Shown piece by piece: positions 32,219-40,774 of a stretch of DNA of 51,824 nt. The notes under the pieces were generated by a model. That model searched no databases and had not been told where the DNA came from. It was given only the letters and a program-made list of their open reading frames with translations. This DNA is from CALMFG01 sp963666035 (lineage in GTDB: Bacteria; Bacillota; Clostridia; Christensenellales; CALMFG01): the NCBI GenBank assembly GCA_963666035.2, contig CAXXJI010000009.1, positions 1 through 51,824 of the forward strand. Direction: 5' to 3'. Made by a program: the position numbers and the translations under genes. Each line of letters opens with the position of its first letter. Position 1 is the first letter of the stretch.

Positions 32219-32779
32219 ATGAGTATAGTGGTTATCATCATCGCGGTGGTGGCGATTTTGGCACTTTGGATGATTGGTGGATATAACGGGTTTATCAAAC
32301 AGAAAAATCTGGTGGAAGAAGCCTTTGCCACCATGGATGTGTATTTAAAAAAGCGGTATGATATTATCCCTAATTTGGTCAATACGGTGAAGGGATACGC
32401 CAAGCACGAGAAGGAAACGCTTGAAAATGTGGTCAGTGCGCGAAACGCCGCTGTCAAAGCAACTACACCTTCCGAGCGCGCGGCGGGTGAAGGTGCGATA
32501 GAAAGTGCACTGGGCCGGTTGTTTGCGCTGGCTGAGAATTACCCGGATCTGAAAGCCAATGCACAGTTTTTGGACTTACAGAGTCAACTTTCCAGCATGG
32601 AAGGTGAAATAGCGCAATCGCGGAAATACTATAATGCGGTGGTGAAAATATTCAATACCCGTTGTGAGATATTCCCGTCTTCAATCCTGGCCGCTATTTT
32701 TGGGTTTAAGCGCTACGATATGTTTGAAGTGGACAGCGAGCAGGAGCGGCAGAACGTGCGGGTGAATTTTGATGACTAA
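32219..32779 (+). CDS. lemA: LemA family membrane protein
   Basis: 186 residues. One N-terminal membrane helix (3-20), then the LemA helical bundle: YNGFIKQKNLVEEAFATMDVYLKKRYDIIPNLVNTVKGYAKHEKETLENVVSAR is the strongly conserved first part, and QSRKYYNAVVKIFNTRCEIFPSSILA the second. The molecular role is unknown; the family is often paired with DUF2207 or a peptidase and linked to envelope maintenance. AGGAGG lies before the ATG. Its stop overlaps the start of the DUF2207 gene, so the two are translationally coupled. Confidence 0.93.
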   Translation: MSIVVIIIAVVAILALWMIGGYNGFIKQKNLVEEAFATMDVYLKKRYDIIPNLVNTVKGYAKHEKETLENVVSARNAAVKATTPSERAAGEGAIESALGRLFALAENYPDLKANAQFLDLQSQLSSMEGEIAQSRKYYNAVVKIFNTRCEIFPSSILAAIFGFKRYDMFEVDSEQERQNVRVNFDD

Positions 32780-34679
32780 GCGGCGGGGGCGACGGCGCTG
32801 GGCGATCTTAGTTCTGCTGGCGGTAACGGTTGCGGCGTTTTGGGTTTCGCCAGTCAAAGCCCAAGCGGACAGCACGGAAGCGTACGATACTTACTATGAT
32901 TATATCATCACAAGCTATCATGTGGATGTGGTGGCGCACACGGACAATACCTATGATATTGTTGAAACCATCGATGTGCGGTTTAACGCGTATAAGCACG
33001 GGATTTATCGCTATATTCCGATGCGCTATGACGGGAAACTCACACCGGTGACGCATATTAACACTTATGGAGAGAAAGCAAAGATCAAGAATGTCGGCAT
33101 CAACAAATACATCCGGCTGGGAGACGCAAACCAAACGATCATCGGTGATAAACGCTATGTGATTGGCTATACGCTGAATATGGGTAAGGATTTGTTCTCG
33201 GATGTCGATGCGGTATATCTTAATATTATCGGTACCGATTGGGGAACGAAAATATACGAAACAACGTTTAATATCGATGTCTCCGAGCTGGCTGGCACAC
33301 CGATGGAACCGTCGGTCAGCGTGGGTTATGCGGGAAGTACGGAATCGCAAGGTGTGCTGGTTGAGAAAAACGGTTCGTTCATTCAAGGTCGAACGCTTCG
33401 GACGCTGATGCCTTATGAAGGCCTAACGCTGTATGTGTCTATGCCCGAAGGCGTGCTGGCACCGGCGAAAGACGCCTTTGATTTTCGAAAAATCTTCACG
33501 TTTGGGGTGCCGTTGGCGGCGCTGATTGTGTTCCTCTATGTGGTTTTTAAATACGGCGGAAAACGCGAACCAATTCCGGTGATTGAGTTTTATCCGCCTG
33601 AGGGTTTGAATCCGACCGAACTTGGGTATGTGATCGATGAGCGGGTGGACAGTGAGGATATTGGGGCATTGTTGGTCTATTGGGCAGCCAAAGGGTATTT
33701 GTCAATTAAAGAAGAACGGTTTGGCAGATTTACGCTGACCAAGACGGGCGATATGGGCGTAGGACATGCGGCATACGAAGTCAGTGCGTTTAATCGGCTG
33801 TGGAAACTGGGCGATGGAACTCAGGTGAAGAGCGGCGAGCTTAGAAACAAATATTACACTCAGGTTGCCAAGATTCAAAGCGGTGCAAAGACGGCTTATG
33901 AGTTTGGGGCAAAGCGGCTGTACAAAGAAGGTGCAAAAAAAGCGTCTGGCTGGCTTCTGACATTAGGGGCAGTTTGCCTTGGGGTGCTGGCTTTTGTAGG
34001 GGTGCCCTCATTAATCAGCGAAATGGACAGTGCTTTCGGTTCTGGTTTAATGACCGCTCTCATGTTTGCGGGTGGATATATCTTTCTATCAGTGGCCTAT
34101 GAGGGTACATATAAGCGCAGGAATAAGCGTAAAAAAGGGTTGACGGTGCTTTTCTATATTCTGCATATTATTCTGGACCTTTCGCTTCTGCTATTCGGTA
34201 CGATTATCTTCTTAAACGCGCTGACCTTCGGCGAAGTGATGGCTTTGCTGATGGTCCCGTTTTTAATCATGCTGGTACGCCCGACGATTCAGCAGTATAC
34301 TGATTTTGGTTTCCAGCTGCTTCAGCGTGTTTTGGGCTTTAAGGAATTTATCAAGACTGCTGAAAAAAGCCGTCTGGAGGTACTGATAAAGGAGAATCCA
34401 GCCTATATCTATGATATTCTCCCCTTTGCATTGGTACTGGGGGTATCGGATATATGGGCCAAGAAGTTTAACGTGCTGATGACCGAACCGCCGAATTGGT
34501 ACACCACCTACGGAACGGGAACGTTCACCACGGCATCATTGATGAATTCGATGACACGAACGACTTCCAGCATGTCCAGTGTGGCCGCATCCAGGCCATC
34601 TTCATCCGGCAGCTCCGGCGGTGGAGGCGGGGGATTCTCCGGCGGCGGCGGCGGAGGCGGGGGCGGCGGCTCTTGGTAA
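32772..34679 (+). CDS. DUF2207 family membrane protein
   Basis: 635 residues. Signal/anchor helix at about 9-28 (ILVLLAVTVAAFWVS). The extracellular DUF2207 domain follows (SYHVDVVAHTDNTYDIVETIDVRF, KHGIYRYIPM). Further membrane helices occur near 235-255 and in a cluster about 395-500. The C-terminus ends in a glycine tract (GGGGGFSGGGGGGGGGGSW), the usual end of this family. Function unknown. It overlaps lemA, a pairing seen widely in Firmicutes and Actinobacteria. I start at ATG 32772, not the TTG before it. Confidence 0.9.
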   Translation: MTKRRGRRRWAILVLLAVTVAAFWVSPVKAQADSTEAYDTYYDYIITSYHVDVVAHTDNTYDIVETIDVRFNAYKHGIYRYIPMRYDGKLTPVTHINTYGEKAKIKNVGINKYIRLGDANQTIIGDKRYVIGYTLNMGKDLFSDVDAVYLNIIGTDWGTKIYETTFNIDVSELAGTPMEPSVSVGYAGSTESQGVLVEKNGSFIQGRTLRTLMPYEGLTLYVSMPEGVLAPAKDAFDFRKIFTFGVPLAALIVFLYVVFKYGGKREPIPVIEFYPPEGLNPTELGYVIDERVDSEDIGALLVYWAAKGYLSIKEERFGRFTLTKTGDMGVGHAAYEVSAFNRLWKLGDGTQVKSGELRNKYYTQVAKIQSGAKTAYEFGAKRLYKEGAKKASGWLLTLGAVCLGVLAFVGVPSLISEMDSAFGSGLMTALMFAGGYIFLSVAYEGTYKRRNKRKKGLTVLFYILHIILDLSLLLFGTIIFLNALTFGEVMALLMVPFLIMLVRPTIQQYTDFGFQLLQRVLGFKEFIKTAEKSRLEVLIKENPAYIYDILPFALVLGVSDIWAKKFNVLMTEPPNWYTTYGTGTFTTASLMNSMTRTTSSMSSVAASRPSSSGSSGGGGGGFSGGGGGGGGGGSW

Positions 34680-34698
34680 TATGTTATAGCATAAAATG

Positions 34699-34726
34699 AA
34701 AGACGGTGCTAAACGCCGTCTTTTTT
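34699..34726 (+). terminator. Terminator of lemA-DUF2207
   Basis: AAAGACGG and CCGTCTTT pair around a 9-nt loop and are followed by TTT. Confidence 0.75.
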
Positions 34727-34750
34727 CATGCTTTCGTTTTGAGAATTTGC

Positions 34751-34778
34751 TTGACAGGTATATTTAAAAAGGTATAAA
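34751..34778 (+). promoter_or_regulatory. Promoter of the lacI-type gene and xylA-xylB
   Basis: TTGACA (34751-34756), 16-nt spacer, TATAAA (34773-34778). The twin operators begin 15 nt after the -10. Confidence 0.6.
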
Positions 34779-34792
34779 ATCACCATAGGAAC

Positions 34793-34825
34793 TGTGCGCG
34801 TGCACGGTTAATGTGCGCGTGCACA
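34793..34825. promoter_or_regulatory. Twin LacI-type operators in front of the xylose locus
   Basis: Two direct copies of TGTGCGCGTGCAC at 34793-34805 and 34812-34824, each an inverted repeat GTGC-x4-GCAC; the second extends to TGTGC-x4-GCACA. They are 19 bp apart, close to two helical turns, just after the promoter and before the regulator's ribosome binding site. Best explained as autoregulation by the adjacent LacI-family protein. Confidence 0.7.
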
Positions 34826-34839
34826 ACAGGAGTGACTTG

Positions 34840-35868
34840 ATGGCGATTACAATCAAGGAAATTGCGGAATTAGCTGGCGTTTCCAGAGGAACAGTGGACC
34901 GTGCATTGAATAAGCGCGGCAATGTGAAGCCCGAAGTGGAAAAACGCATTTTGGACATTGCCGAGCGTTTGGGGTATAAGCCCAATCTGGCGGCCAAGTC
35001 ACTGGCGTCCAGCGGACAGCACAGCATCATCGGCGTTTTGGTATGCGCCGAAGGCAATGACTTTTTCGGTGAGGTCCTGGCGGGTATCGCGTCCGCAGCG
35101 GATGAGATCAAGGATTTCGGTTTTCGTGTGCTGGTTAAAAAGATGCGCGGATTCGATGTGGAAGATCAGCTGAAACTGATTGATGAGCTGGAGGAACTCG
35201 GCATCGCAGCCTTGGCGGTTACACCGATCAATGACGTTAAAATCCGCGATCGACTGCATGGACTTTTGGAGGCGGGTATCCCCGTGGTGGCACTGAACGT
35301 GGATATTGAAGGCGGCGAAAACATTACCTATGTGGGTTGTGACTACACGGTTTCGGGGCAGACGGCAGGTGCTATGATGGGGCTGGTCACCAAAGGTCAG
35401 GGACGGGTGCTGGTGGTGACTGGGTCCAAAAGGATTTTGGGGCACAATATGCGAGTGGAAGGATTCACGCAAGTATTGACCGATGAATACCCAAACCTTT
35501 CGGTGGTGGATATCATTGAGACCAACGACAGCAACGATACCGCTTATGCGGTTCTGACCGAGCGGATGCAGCGGGGCATTGACTTTGATGCCATCTACTT
35601 TGTAGCCGGCGGCGCAGTGGGAGGCATTCAAGCCATCATTGATCAGGGCGAAGCGCATCGATTTAAGGTCATCACAAACGACGCGACCAGCGACCGCATT
35701 AAGCAGATGCGGGCTGGGATCATCGACGCCACCATCTGTCAGCAGCCGTTTGAGCAAGGCTATATCTGCATCAAAACGCTGTTTGATTATGCGGTGTTTG
35801 GGAACATCAGCGAAGGCATTAAGAAATACACCAAGACAAATATCAAATTAAAGTACAATTTTAAATAA
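34840..35868 (+). CDS. LacI-family transcriptional regulator of the xylose genes
   Basis: 342 residues from ATG 34840 (AGGAG 9 nt upstream; the operators lie inside the alternative longer frame). Helix-turn-helix: TIKEIAELAGVSRGTVDRALN with the hinge KRILDIAERLGYKPNLAAKSLASS. The rest is a periplasmic-binding-protein-like sensor: IIGVLVCAEGNDFF, ALAVTPINDVKI, IPVVALNVDIEG, VGCDYTVSGQTAGAMM, which resembles the ribose/xylose-binding branch. It is followed by xylA after 17 nt, so xylose or a related sugar is the likely inducer. Most Firmicutes use the ROK-family XylR for this. Confidence 0.88.
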   Translation: MAITIKEIAELAGVSRGTVDRALNKRGNVKPEVEKRILDIAERLGYKPNLAAKSLASSGQHSIIGVLVCAEGNDFFGEVLAGIASAADEIKDFGFRVLVKKMRGFDVEDQLKLIDELEELGIAALAVTPINDVKIRDRLHGLLEAGIPVVALNVDIEGGENITYVGCDYTVSGQTAGAMMGLVTKGQGRVLVVTGSKRILGHNMRVEGFTQVLTDEYPNLSVVDIIETNDSNDTAYAVLTERMQRGIDFDAIYFVAGGAVGGIQAIIDQGEAHRFKVITNDATSDRIKQMRAGIIDATICQQPFEQGYICIKTLFDYAVFGNISEGIKKYTKTNIKLKYNFK

Positions 35869-35885
35869 AAAAAGGAGTCAAGATA

Positions 35886-37199
35886 ATGAAAGAATTTTTT
35901 CCCAATGTTCCAAAGATAGAATATAAAGGTGTCGGCGGAGACGCGTTGTCCTTTAAGTTCTATAATCCGGAAGAAGTGATTAACGGAAAAACTCTGAAAG
36001 ACCATATGCGTTTTGCAATGAGCTACTGGCACACACTTTGCGGCGACGGTACGGATATCTTCGGTAAAGGCACGCAGGACAAATCTTTTGGCGGAAGTGA
36101 TCCGATGGAGATTGCAAAGAACAAAGCTTATGCGGGCTTTGAGATTATGGACAAACTCGGTATCGACTTTTTCTGCTTCCATGACCGTGACGTTGCGCCC
36201 GAACAAGCAACATTGGCCGAAACCAACAAGGTTTTGGATACCTATGTGGACATGCTGGAAGAGCTGATGGGCGAGAAGGGCAAAAAATTGCTCTGGGGCA
36301 CCACCAATGCGTTCAGCAATCCGCGCTTTACCAATGGCGCCGCTACCAACAATAACGCGGATGTGTTTGCTTTCGCGGCGGCACAGATTAAAAAAGCGAT
36401 TGAGATCACCGTACGCCTGAAAGGTGAAGGCTATGTATTCTGGGGCGGCCGTGAAGGTTATATGACGCTGATGAACACCAACCTTGGCTTGGAGCAGGAT
36501 AACCTGGCTAAAATGCTGACCATGGCGCGTAATTACGGCAGAAGCATCGGCTTTAAGGGCGATTTCTATATTGAACCCAAACCGATGGAACCGACCACGC
36601 ACCAGTATGATTATGACGTTGCAACATGTCTGGCTTTCTTGCGTAAATACGACTTGATGGATGACTTTAAGATGAATGTAGAAGCCAACCATGCGACGCT
36701 GGCGGGGCACACTTTTGCGCATGAGCTGTGTGTTGCGCGTGAGAACGGCGTCTTTGGTTCGATTGATGCAAACAAGGGCGAAACCTTCAACGGATGGGAT
36801 ACCGATAACTTCCCCACCGATGTATATGACGCCACCATGGCGATGATCCAGGTGATTAAGGCGGGTGGATTTACCAAGGGCGGTACCAATTTTGACGCTA
36901 AGCTGCGCCGCGCTTCCATTGCTCCGAATGATGTCTTTAAGGGTTATATTGCGGGTATGGATACGATGGCGTTGGGCTTCAAATTGGCCAGCAAAATCAT
37001 CGACGATGGCAGATTGGACAAATTCGTTACCGATCGTTATTCGTCCTATAAATCGGGTATCGGAGCGAAAATTGTCGCCGGCACCACAGACTTTGCTGAG
37101 CTGGAAAAGTATGCACTTGGCCTTGGCGAAGTTACCAACCTGGAATCTGGAAGACAGGAAGAGTTTGAAGCGATCCTTAACTCAATTATCTTCGGATAA
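35886..37199 (+). CDS. xylA: Xylose isomerase
   Basis: Converts D-xylose to D-xylulose; also acts on glucose. 437 residues, the class II length. Active-site motifs: FFCFHDRDVAPE (H99, D102), FWGGREGYMTLMNTNL, YIEPKPMEPTTHQYD (metal ligand E229 and K231), VEANHATLAGHTFAHEL (H268) and the SIDANKGE metal block. AAGGAG precedes the ATG. First structural gene after the regulator; a 12-bp hairpin separates it from xylB. Confidence 0.97.
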   Translation: MKEFFPNVPKIEYKGVGGDALSFKFYNPEEVINGKTLKDHMRFAMSYWHTLCGDGTDIFGKGTQDKSFGGSDPMEIAKNKAYAGFEIMDKLGIDFFCFHDRDVAPEQATLAETNKVLDTYVDMLEELMGEKGKKLLWGTTNAFSNPRFTNGAATNNNADVFAFAAAQIKKAIEITVRLKGEGYVFWGGREGYMTLMNTNLGLEQDNLAKMLTMARNYGRSIGFKGDFYIEPKPMEPTTHQYDYDVATCLAFLRKYDLMDDFKMNVEANHATLAGHTFAHELCVARENGVFGSIDANKGETFNGWDTDNFPTDVYDATMAMIQVIKAGGFTKGGTNFDAKLRRASIAPNDVFKGYIAGMDTMALGFKLASKIIDDGRLDKFVTDRYSSYKSGIGAKIVAGTTDFAELEKYALGLGEVTNLESGRQEEFEAILNSIIFG

Positions 37200-37213
37200 T
37201 TCTTTTTTCCTTG

Positions 37214-37245
37214 GCCAGCCCAAAGATACACGGCTTTGGGCTGGC
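37214..37245 (+). terminator. Strong hairpin between xylA and xylB
   Basis: 12-bp perfect stem GCCAGCCCAAAG / CTTTGGGCTGGC with an 8-nt loop. Only TTATTTG follows, so it is a poor full terminator. It more likely lowers xylB relative to xylA or protects the 3' end of the xylA message. Confidence 0.6.
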
Positions 37246-37279
37246 TTATTTGATTAAACAAATGAAAGAGAGGGAAACC

Positions 37280-38776
37280 ATGAGATATATTGCCGGTATC
37301 GACGTCGGAACATCCGGCGTGAAATGTATTATCATCGACGAAAATGGGGCTGTGGTTTCGTCAGTTACCGAGAATTATCCGCTTTCCACACCGCAGGAAG
37401 GGTGGAGCGAACAGGATCCGGCCGATTGGTGGGCCGGGACAAAAAAGGCAATGAAGGCTGCTGTTGAGAAAAGCGGCGTCGATAAAAAGGACGTTGTGGG
37501 GCTTGGTTTTTCGGGCCAGATGCACGGGCTTGTGGCACTGGATAAAGATAATCAGGTGCTGCGTCCTGCGATTCTGTGGAACGATCAGCGCACCCAGGCT
37601 GAATGCGATGAGATCATTGCCAAAGCGGGCGGACTTGAGGGTCTTTTGGCTTACACCAACAACACCATGCTGACGGGTTTTACCGGCGGCAAGATTGTTT
37701 GGGTCAAGAACCATGAGCCCGAGGTGTTTAAGAAAATCACCAAGTTTATGATGCCGAAAGACTATATTCGCTTTATGATTACAGGCGAAATCGGTACCGA
37801 AGTATCAGACGCTTCGGGCACTGGATTTTTTAATGTGGAAAAACGCGAATGGAGTTTTCCGCTGATTGAGAAACTGGGGTTGGATAAGAATATTTTTCCG
37901 CCATGTGTGGAATCGGATGAGCAAACGGGCACGGTGACCGCTGAAGCGGCGGCGGTGCTTGGTCTTGCCGAGGGTATGCCGGTGTATGCGGGCGGCGGAG
38001 ACGCTGTGATCCAGAATACGGGCATGGGCATTGTGGAAGAAGGCACGGTAGGTCTTGTCATCGGGACTTCCGGTGTGGTTGCCATGAGCCTGAACGGTTA
38101 TGGCAAGAACGAAGGCGGCAAACTGCAGTTCTTCTGCAACAACGCGCGTGACAAATGGTCGGCCTTTGGTTGCCAGCTGAGTTCGGGTGGTTCGCTGGAA
38201 TGGTTTAAGGAAAAGATGTATGACAGCGCGGACCCGTTTAAGGAGATAAACGCAGGCGTAGAAGCCAGCCCGGCAGGTGCGGATAACCTTCTGTTCTTGC
38301 CCTATCTCGTAGGCGAAAGATGCCCTCACCCAGATCCGGACGCGCGCGGTGTGTTCTTTGGGCTTAAAATCTCGCATGGCAAGTGCGACATGGCGCGTGC
38401 CGTGATGGAAGGCGTGACGTTTGGGCTGAAAGAAATATATGACCTCATCAAGGAAGCCAAGCCCGATTTAAAACCGAAGTTCGTCATCTCGTCGGGCGGC
38501 GGCAGCAAGAGCCAGGCTTGGCGGCAGATTCAAGCGGATATCTTTGACCTGCCCGTAAAAACCTTAACTGGCGCGGCCGAAGGTGGTGCATACGGCGGCG
38601 CGGTGGTGGCCGGCGTGGGCGCAGGCGTTTTTGAAAGTGTTGAAGCGGCCGCAAAACTGTTGAAGGAAGAGACAGAAACCTTACCGATTCCCGAAAATGT
38701 AGCGGTCTATCAAAAACTCTTTAAAGTCTATCAGGGACTGTATACAGACCTGAAAGATCGCTTTAAAGAGATTTAA
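37280..38776 (+). CDS. xylB: Xylulokinase
   Basis: Phosphorylates D-xylulose to xylulose-5-phosphate for the pentose phosphate pathway. 498 residues from ATG 37280 (AGAGGGAAA site; a longer frame runs back into the hairpin). FGGY-kinase features: AGIDVGTSGVKCIIID, GLGFSGQMHGLV, AILWNDQRTQAEC with the catalytic Asp, and the C-terminal ATP motif SSGGGSKSQAWRQIQADIF. No pentose transporter or aldose epimerase gene lies in the window. Confidence 0.96.
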   Translation: MRYIAGIDVGTSGVKCIIIDENGAVVSSVTENYPLSTPQEGWSEQDPADWWAGTKKAMKAAVEKSGVDKKDVVGLGFSGQMHGLVALDKDNQVLRPAILWNDQRTQAECDEIIAKAGGLEGLLAYTNNTMLTGFTGGKIVWVKNHEPEVFKKITKFMMPKDYIRFMITGEIGTEVSDASGTGFFNVEKREWSFPLIEKLGLDKNIFPPCVESDEQTGTVTAEAAAVLGLAEGMPVYAGGGDAVIQNTGMGIVEEGTVGLVIGTSGVVAMSLNGYGKNEGGKLQFFCNNARDKWSAFGCQLSSGGSLEWFKEKMYDSADPFKEINAGVEASPAGADNLLFLPYLVGERCPHPDPDARGVFFGLKISHGKCDMARAVMEGVTFGLKEIYDLIKEAKPDLKPKFVISSGGGSKSQAWRQIQADIFDLPVKTLTGAAEGGAYGGAVVAGVGAGVFESVEAAAKLLKEETETLPIPENVAVYQKLFKVYQGLYTDLKDRFKEI

Positions 38777-38800
38777 TCTGGCAACAAATCCTTTATTTTT

Positions 38801-38847
38801 TTAAACCGAGGGCTCGCAGCTTTACAACTGCGGGCTCTCGGTTTTTC
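38801..38847 (+). terminator. Terminator of the xylose operon
   Basis: Long stem, AAACCGAGGGCTCGCAG pairing with CTGCGGGCTCTCGGTTT (few mismatches), then TTTC. The downstream promoter begins at its end. Confidence 0.85.
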
Positions 38848-38877
38848 TTGACGCAGGTAAAAAACAAAGGCTAAAAT
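38848..38877 (+). promoter_or_regulatory. Predicted promoter of the two-component system
   Basis: TTGACG (38848-38853), 18-nt spacer, TAAAAT (38872-38877). Confidence 0.5.
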
Positions 38878-38913
38878 GGAGTTATCAAATAATATGATAA
38901 AAAGGCGGATGGT

Positions 38914-40020
38914 ATGATTGCGTTTAATCTGCTGCTTGAAGGAGCTTTGAGCATCGGGTACTTTAAAGAAGCGTTTTTTAATGAATCGGGCAGTATCTAC
39001 GCGATGATGCTGGTTTGGGTTTTGTATCTTTGCGCTAAGACCGTATTGTACATTGGCTGGGACAAACGCTTTTTTGTTCCGTGGGCGGCTGTCACCGCGG
39101 CGGCGGTAGCGGCGGCGCAGACTTTGGTTTTTGGTGCGCTGGCTTACTTTTTTATGCTCTGTGTCACGCAGATGATGATTCGGTCGCGTACCAGTCAGTT
39201 CTATCTCAGTCTGCTGGCGCTGGCACTGGTTTTTGTGGTGCCCCGAGCCTATCAGCAGGGGTTTGCTGTTGTTTCCGGGTTCACATTTATCGCGCAGGCA
39301 ATTTTGAAAACCAGTGATGAGAGGATAAAGACTTTGCAGCAGCGCGTGGATGAACATCGCATTCGCGCCGAACAGTTGAAAGAAAATGCGCTGGCGCTGA
39401 AAGAACTTGATGTATCGGCCAAATATGCTTCTCAGCTGGAAGAACGCAACCGTATTGCTCAAAAGCTGCACGATGAGCTGGGACACACCTTGAGCGGCTC
39501 CGCCTTACAGTTGGAGGCGATTCAGCTGATTTTGGAAAAAGAGCCCGAGAAGGCCAAAACGATGCTGGCACAGGTAACCCGCGGTCTTCGGGAAGGGACG
39601 GACGAGATTCGGCAGATACTCAAGAACATCAAGCCGGAGGCGGCCAGCTTGAATATCAGCAATATCCGGGTTTTGGCATCCAACGCCAAGGAACGCGCGG
39701 GGATAAAAACCGAAGTCATTTATGATACGGGTATTGCGGATATCTCCCAAAACCAATGGCAGGTGATCACCGAGAACATCCGCGAGGCGTTGACTAATAT
39801 GATGAAACACGCCGGGGCCACCAAAGCTGTTATTCAATTTGAACGGTTGAATAAACTGATTAAAGTGACAGTAAAGGACAACGGGCGGGGATGTATGCAT
39901 GTGGAGAGCGGACTGGGGATCTCGGGTATGGAGGAACGGTGCGCAGGGCTTGGCGGTCAATTGGTGGTGGATGGCTCGTACGGTTTTTCCGTGATTATGC
40001 TGCTGCCGCTTTGCGCATAG
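38914..40020 (+). CDS. Sensor histidine kinase, HisKA_3 (LnrJ/DesK-like)
   Basis: 368 residues. About four membrane helices in residues 1-130, with little outside the membrane, typical of intramembrane-sensing kinases. A coiled-coil linker (about 135-180) leads to the HisKA_3 box RNRIAQKLHDELGHTLSG, phospho-acceptor H186. The HATPase has EALTNMMKHAGATKA (N box), VKDNGRGC and GLGISGMEERC. The response regulator follows 26 nt later and an ABC transporter after that; the set resembles B. subtilis LnrJK-LnrLMN, which senses and exports linear polyene antibiotics. That functional transfer is inference. Confidence 0.88.
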   Translation: MIAFNLLLEGALSIGYFKEAFFNESGSIYAMMLVWVLYLCAKTVLYIGWDKRFFVPWAAVTAAAVAAAQTLVFGALAYFFMLCVTQMMIRSRTSQFYLSLLALALVFVVPRAYQQGFAVVSGFTFIAQAILKTSDERIKTLQQRVDEHRIRAEQLKENALALKELDVSAKYASQLEERNRIAQKLHDELGHTLSGSALQLEAIQLILEKEPEKAKTMLAQVTRGLREGTDEIRQILKNIKPEAASLNISNIRVLASNAKERAGIKTEVIYDTGIADISQNQWQVITENIREALTNMMKHAGATKAVIQFERLNKLIKVTVKDNGRGCMHVESGLGISGMEERCAGLGGQLVVDGSYGFSVIMLLPLCA

Positions 40021-40046
40021 CTGTGCGCATAAAGGAGGATAAGGAT

Positions 40047-40664
40047 ATGGCGATTCGGCTGGTGATTGCGGATGATGATGCGCTGATTACCGAAAGCATG
40101 AAGATTATTCTGGAGATGGATGACGCATTTACCGTGGTGGGGGTGGCAAAGAACGGACGCGATGCCCTAAACCTCTGCCAGATGCATACGGTGGATGTGG
40201 CGCTTTTGGATATCCGCATGCCCGAAATGGACGGGGTGGAAGCCACGCGGCAGATTACCGAAAACACCCGGACAAAGGTGCTGATTCTCACCACGTTTGA
40301 CGAGGATGAATATATCAAGAAAGCGTTTGAGTATGGTGCCGGCGGATACTTACTGAAAAATAATCCACCCGAGCAGATCAAAAATGCCATCAAAGCGATT
40401 GCGGGCGGTAACGCTGTGGTGCAGGCGGCGGTGATGGAAAAAATCAAGAATCCGGAACGACGGCAGACAGAGAAACTAAAGGATCTGACCGAGCGGGAGA
40501 TTGAAGTGGTGGAAGCGATTGCCGAAGGGCTGACCAACAAAGAGATCGCGGCTAAGCTTTATATCTCGGAAGGGACAGTTAAGAATAATATCACGGTCGT
40601 TTTGGGCAAGCTGAATTTGAGTCACCGCACTCAGATTGCTATCTATTACTTAAGCAATGCATAA
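40047..40664 (+). CDS. NarL/FixJ-type response regulator
   Basis: 205 residues from ATG 40047, preceded by AAAGGAGGATAAGG. Receiver domain with acidic residues D9-D11, phospho-acceptor D55 (VALLDIRMPEMDG), and the switch Thr and Lys in LILTTFDEDEY and GYLLKN. The C-terminal LuxR helix-turn-helix is LTEREIEVVEAIAEGLTNKEIAAKL with YISEGTVKNNI. Partner of the kinase upstream and the likely activator of the ABC operon, separated by a terminator, which implies partly independent expression. Confidence 0.95.
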   Translation: MAIRLVIADDDALITESMKIILEMDDAFTVVGVAKNGRDALNLCQMHTVDVALLDIRMPEMDGVEATRQITENTRTKVLILTTFDEDEYIKKAFEYGAGGYLLKNNPPEQIKNAIKAIAGGNAVVQAAVMEKIKNPERRQTEKLKDLTEREIEVVEAIAEGLTNKEIAAKLYISEGTVKNNITVVLGKLNLSHRTQIAIYYLSNA

Positions 40665-40691
40665 AACGTGACTTTAGTCACGGTAGAATCG

Positions 40692-40728
40692 GATATCCTT
40701 CACTGTTAAACGAAGGGTGTCTTTTTTT
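40692..40728 (+). terminator. Terminator after the response regulator
   Basis: GATATCCTTC and GAAGGGTGTC pair (G-U wobbles) around a 10-nt loop, followed by seven T. A short CGTGAC-TTTA-GTCACG inverted repeat lies 23 nt earlier and could be a regulator site or a second hairpin. Confidence 0.75.
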
Positions 40729-40774
40729 ATACTAAGAATCAGAAAGAGATTTTTATTTTAAAAAGGAGACGAAA

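Noticed and set aside
35787..36722. 311-codon minus-strand frame opposite xylA
   Set aside because: xylA is unambiguous with all catalytic motifs on the plus strand; the opposite frame shows no start site or domain.
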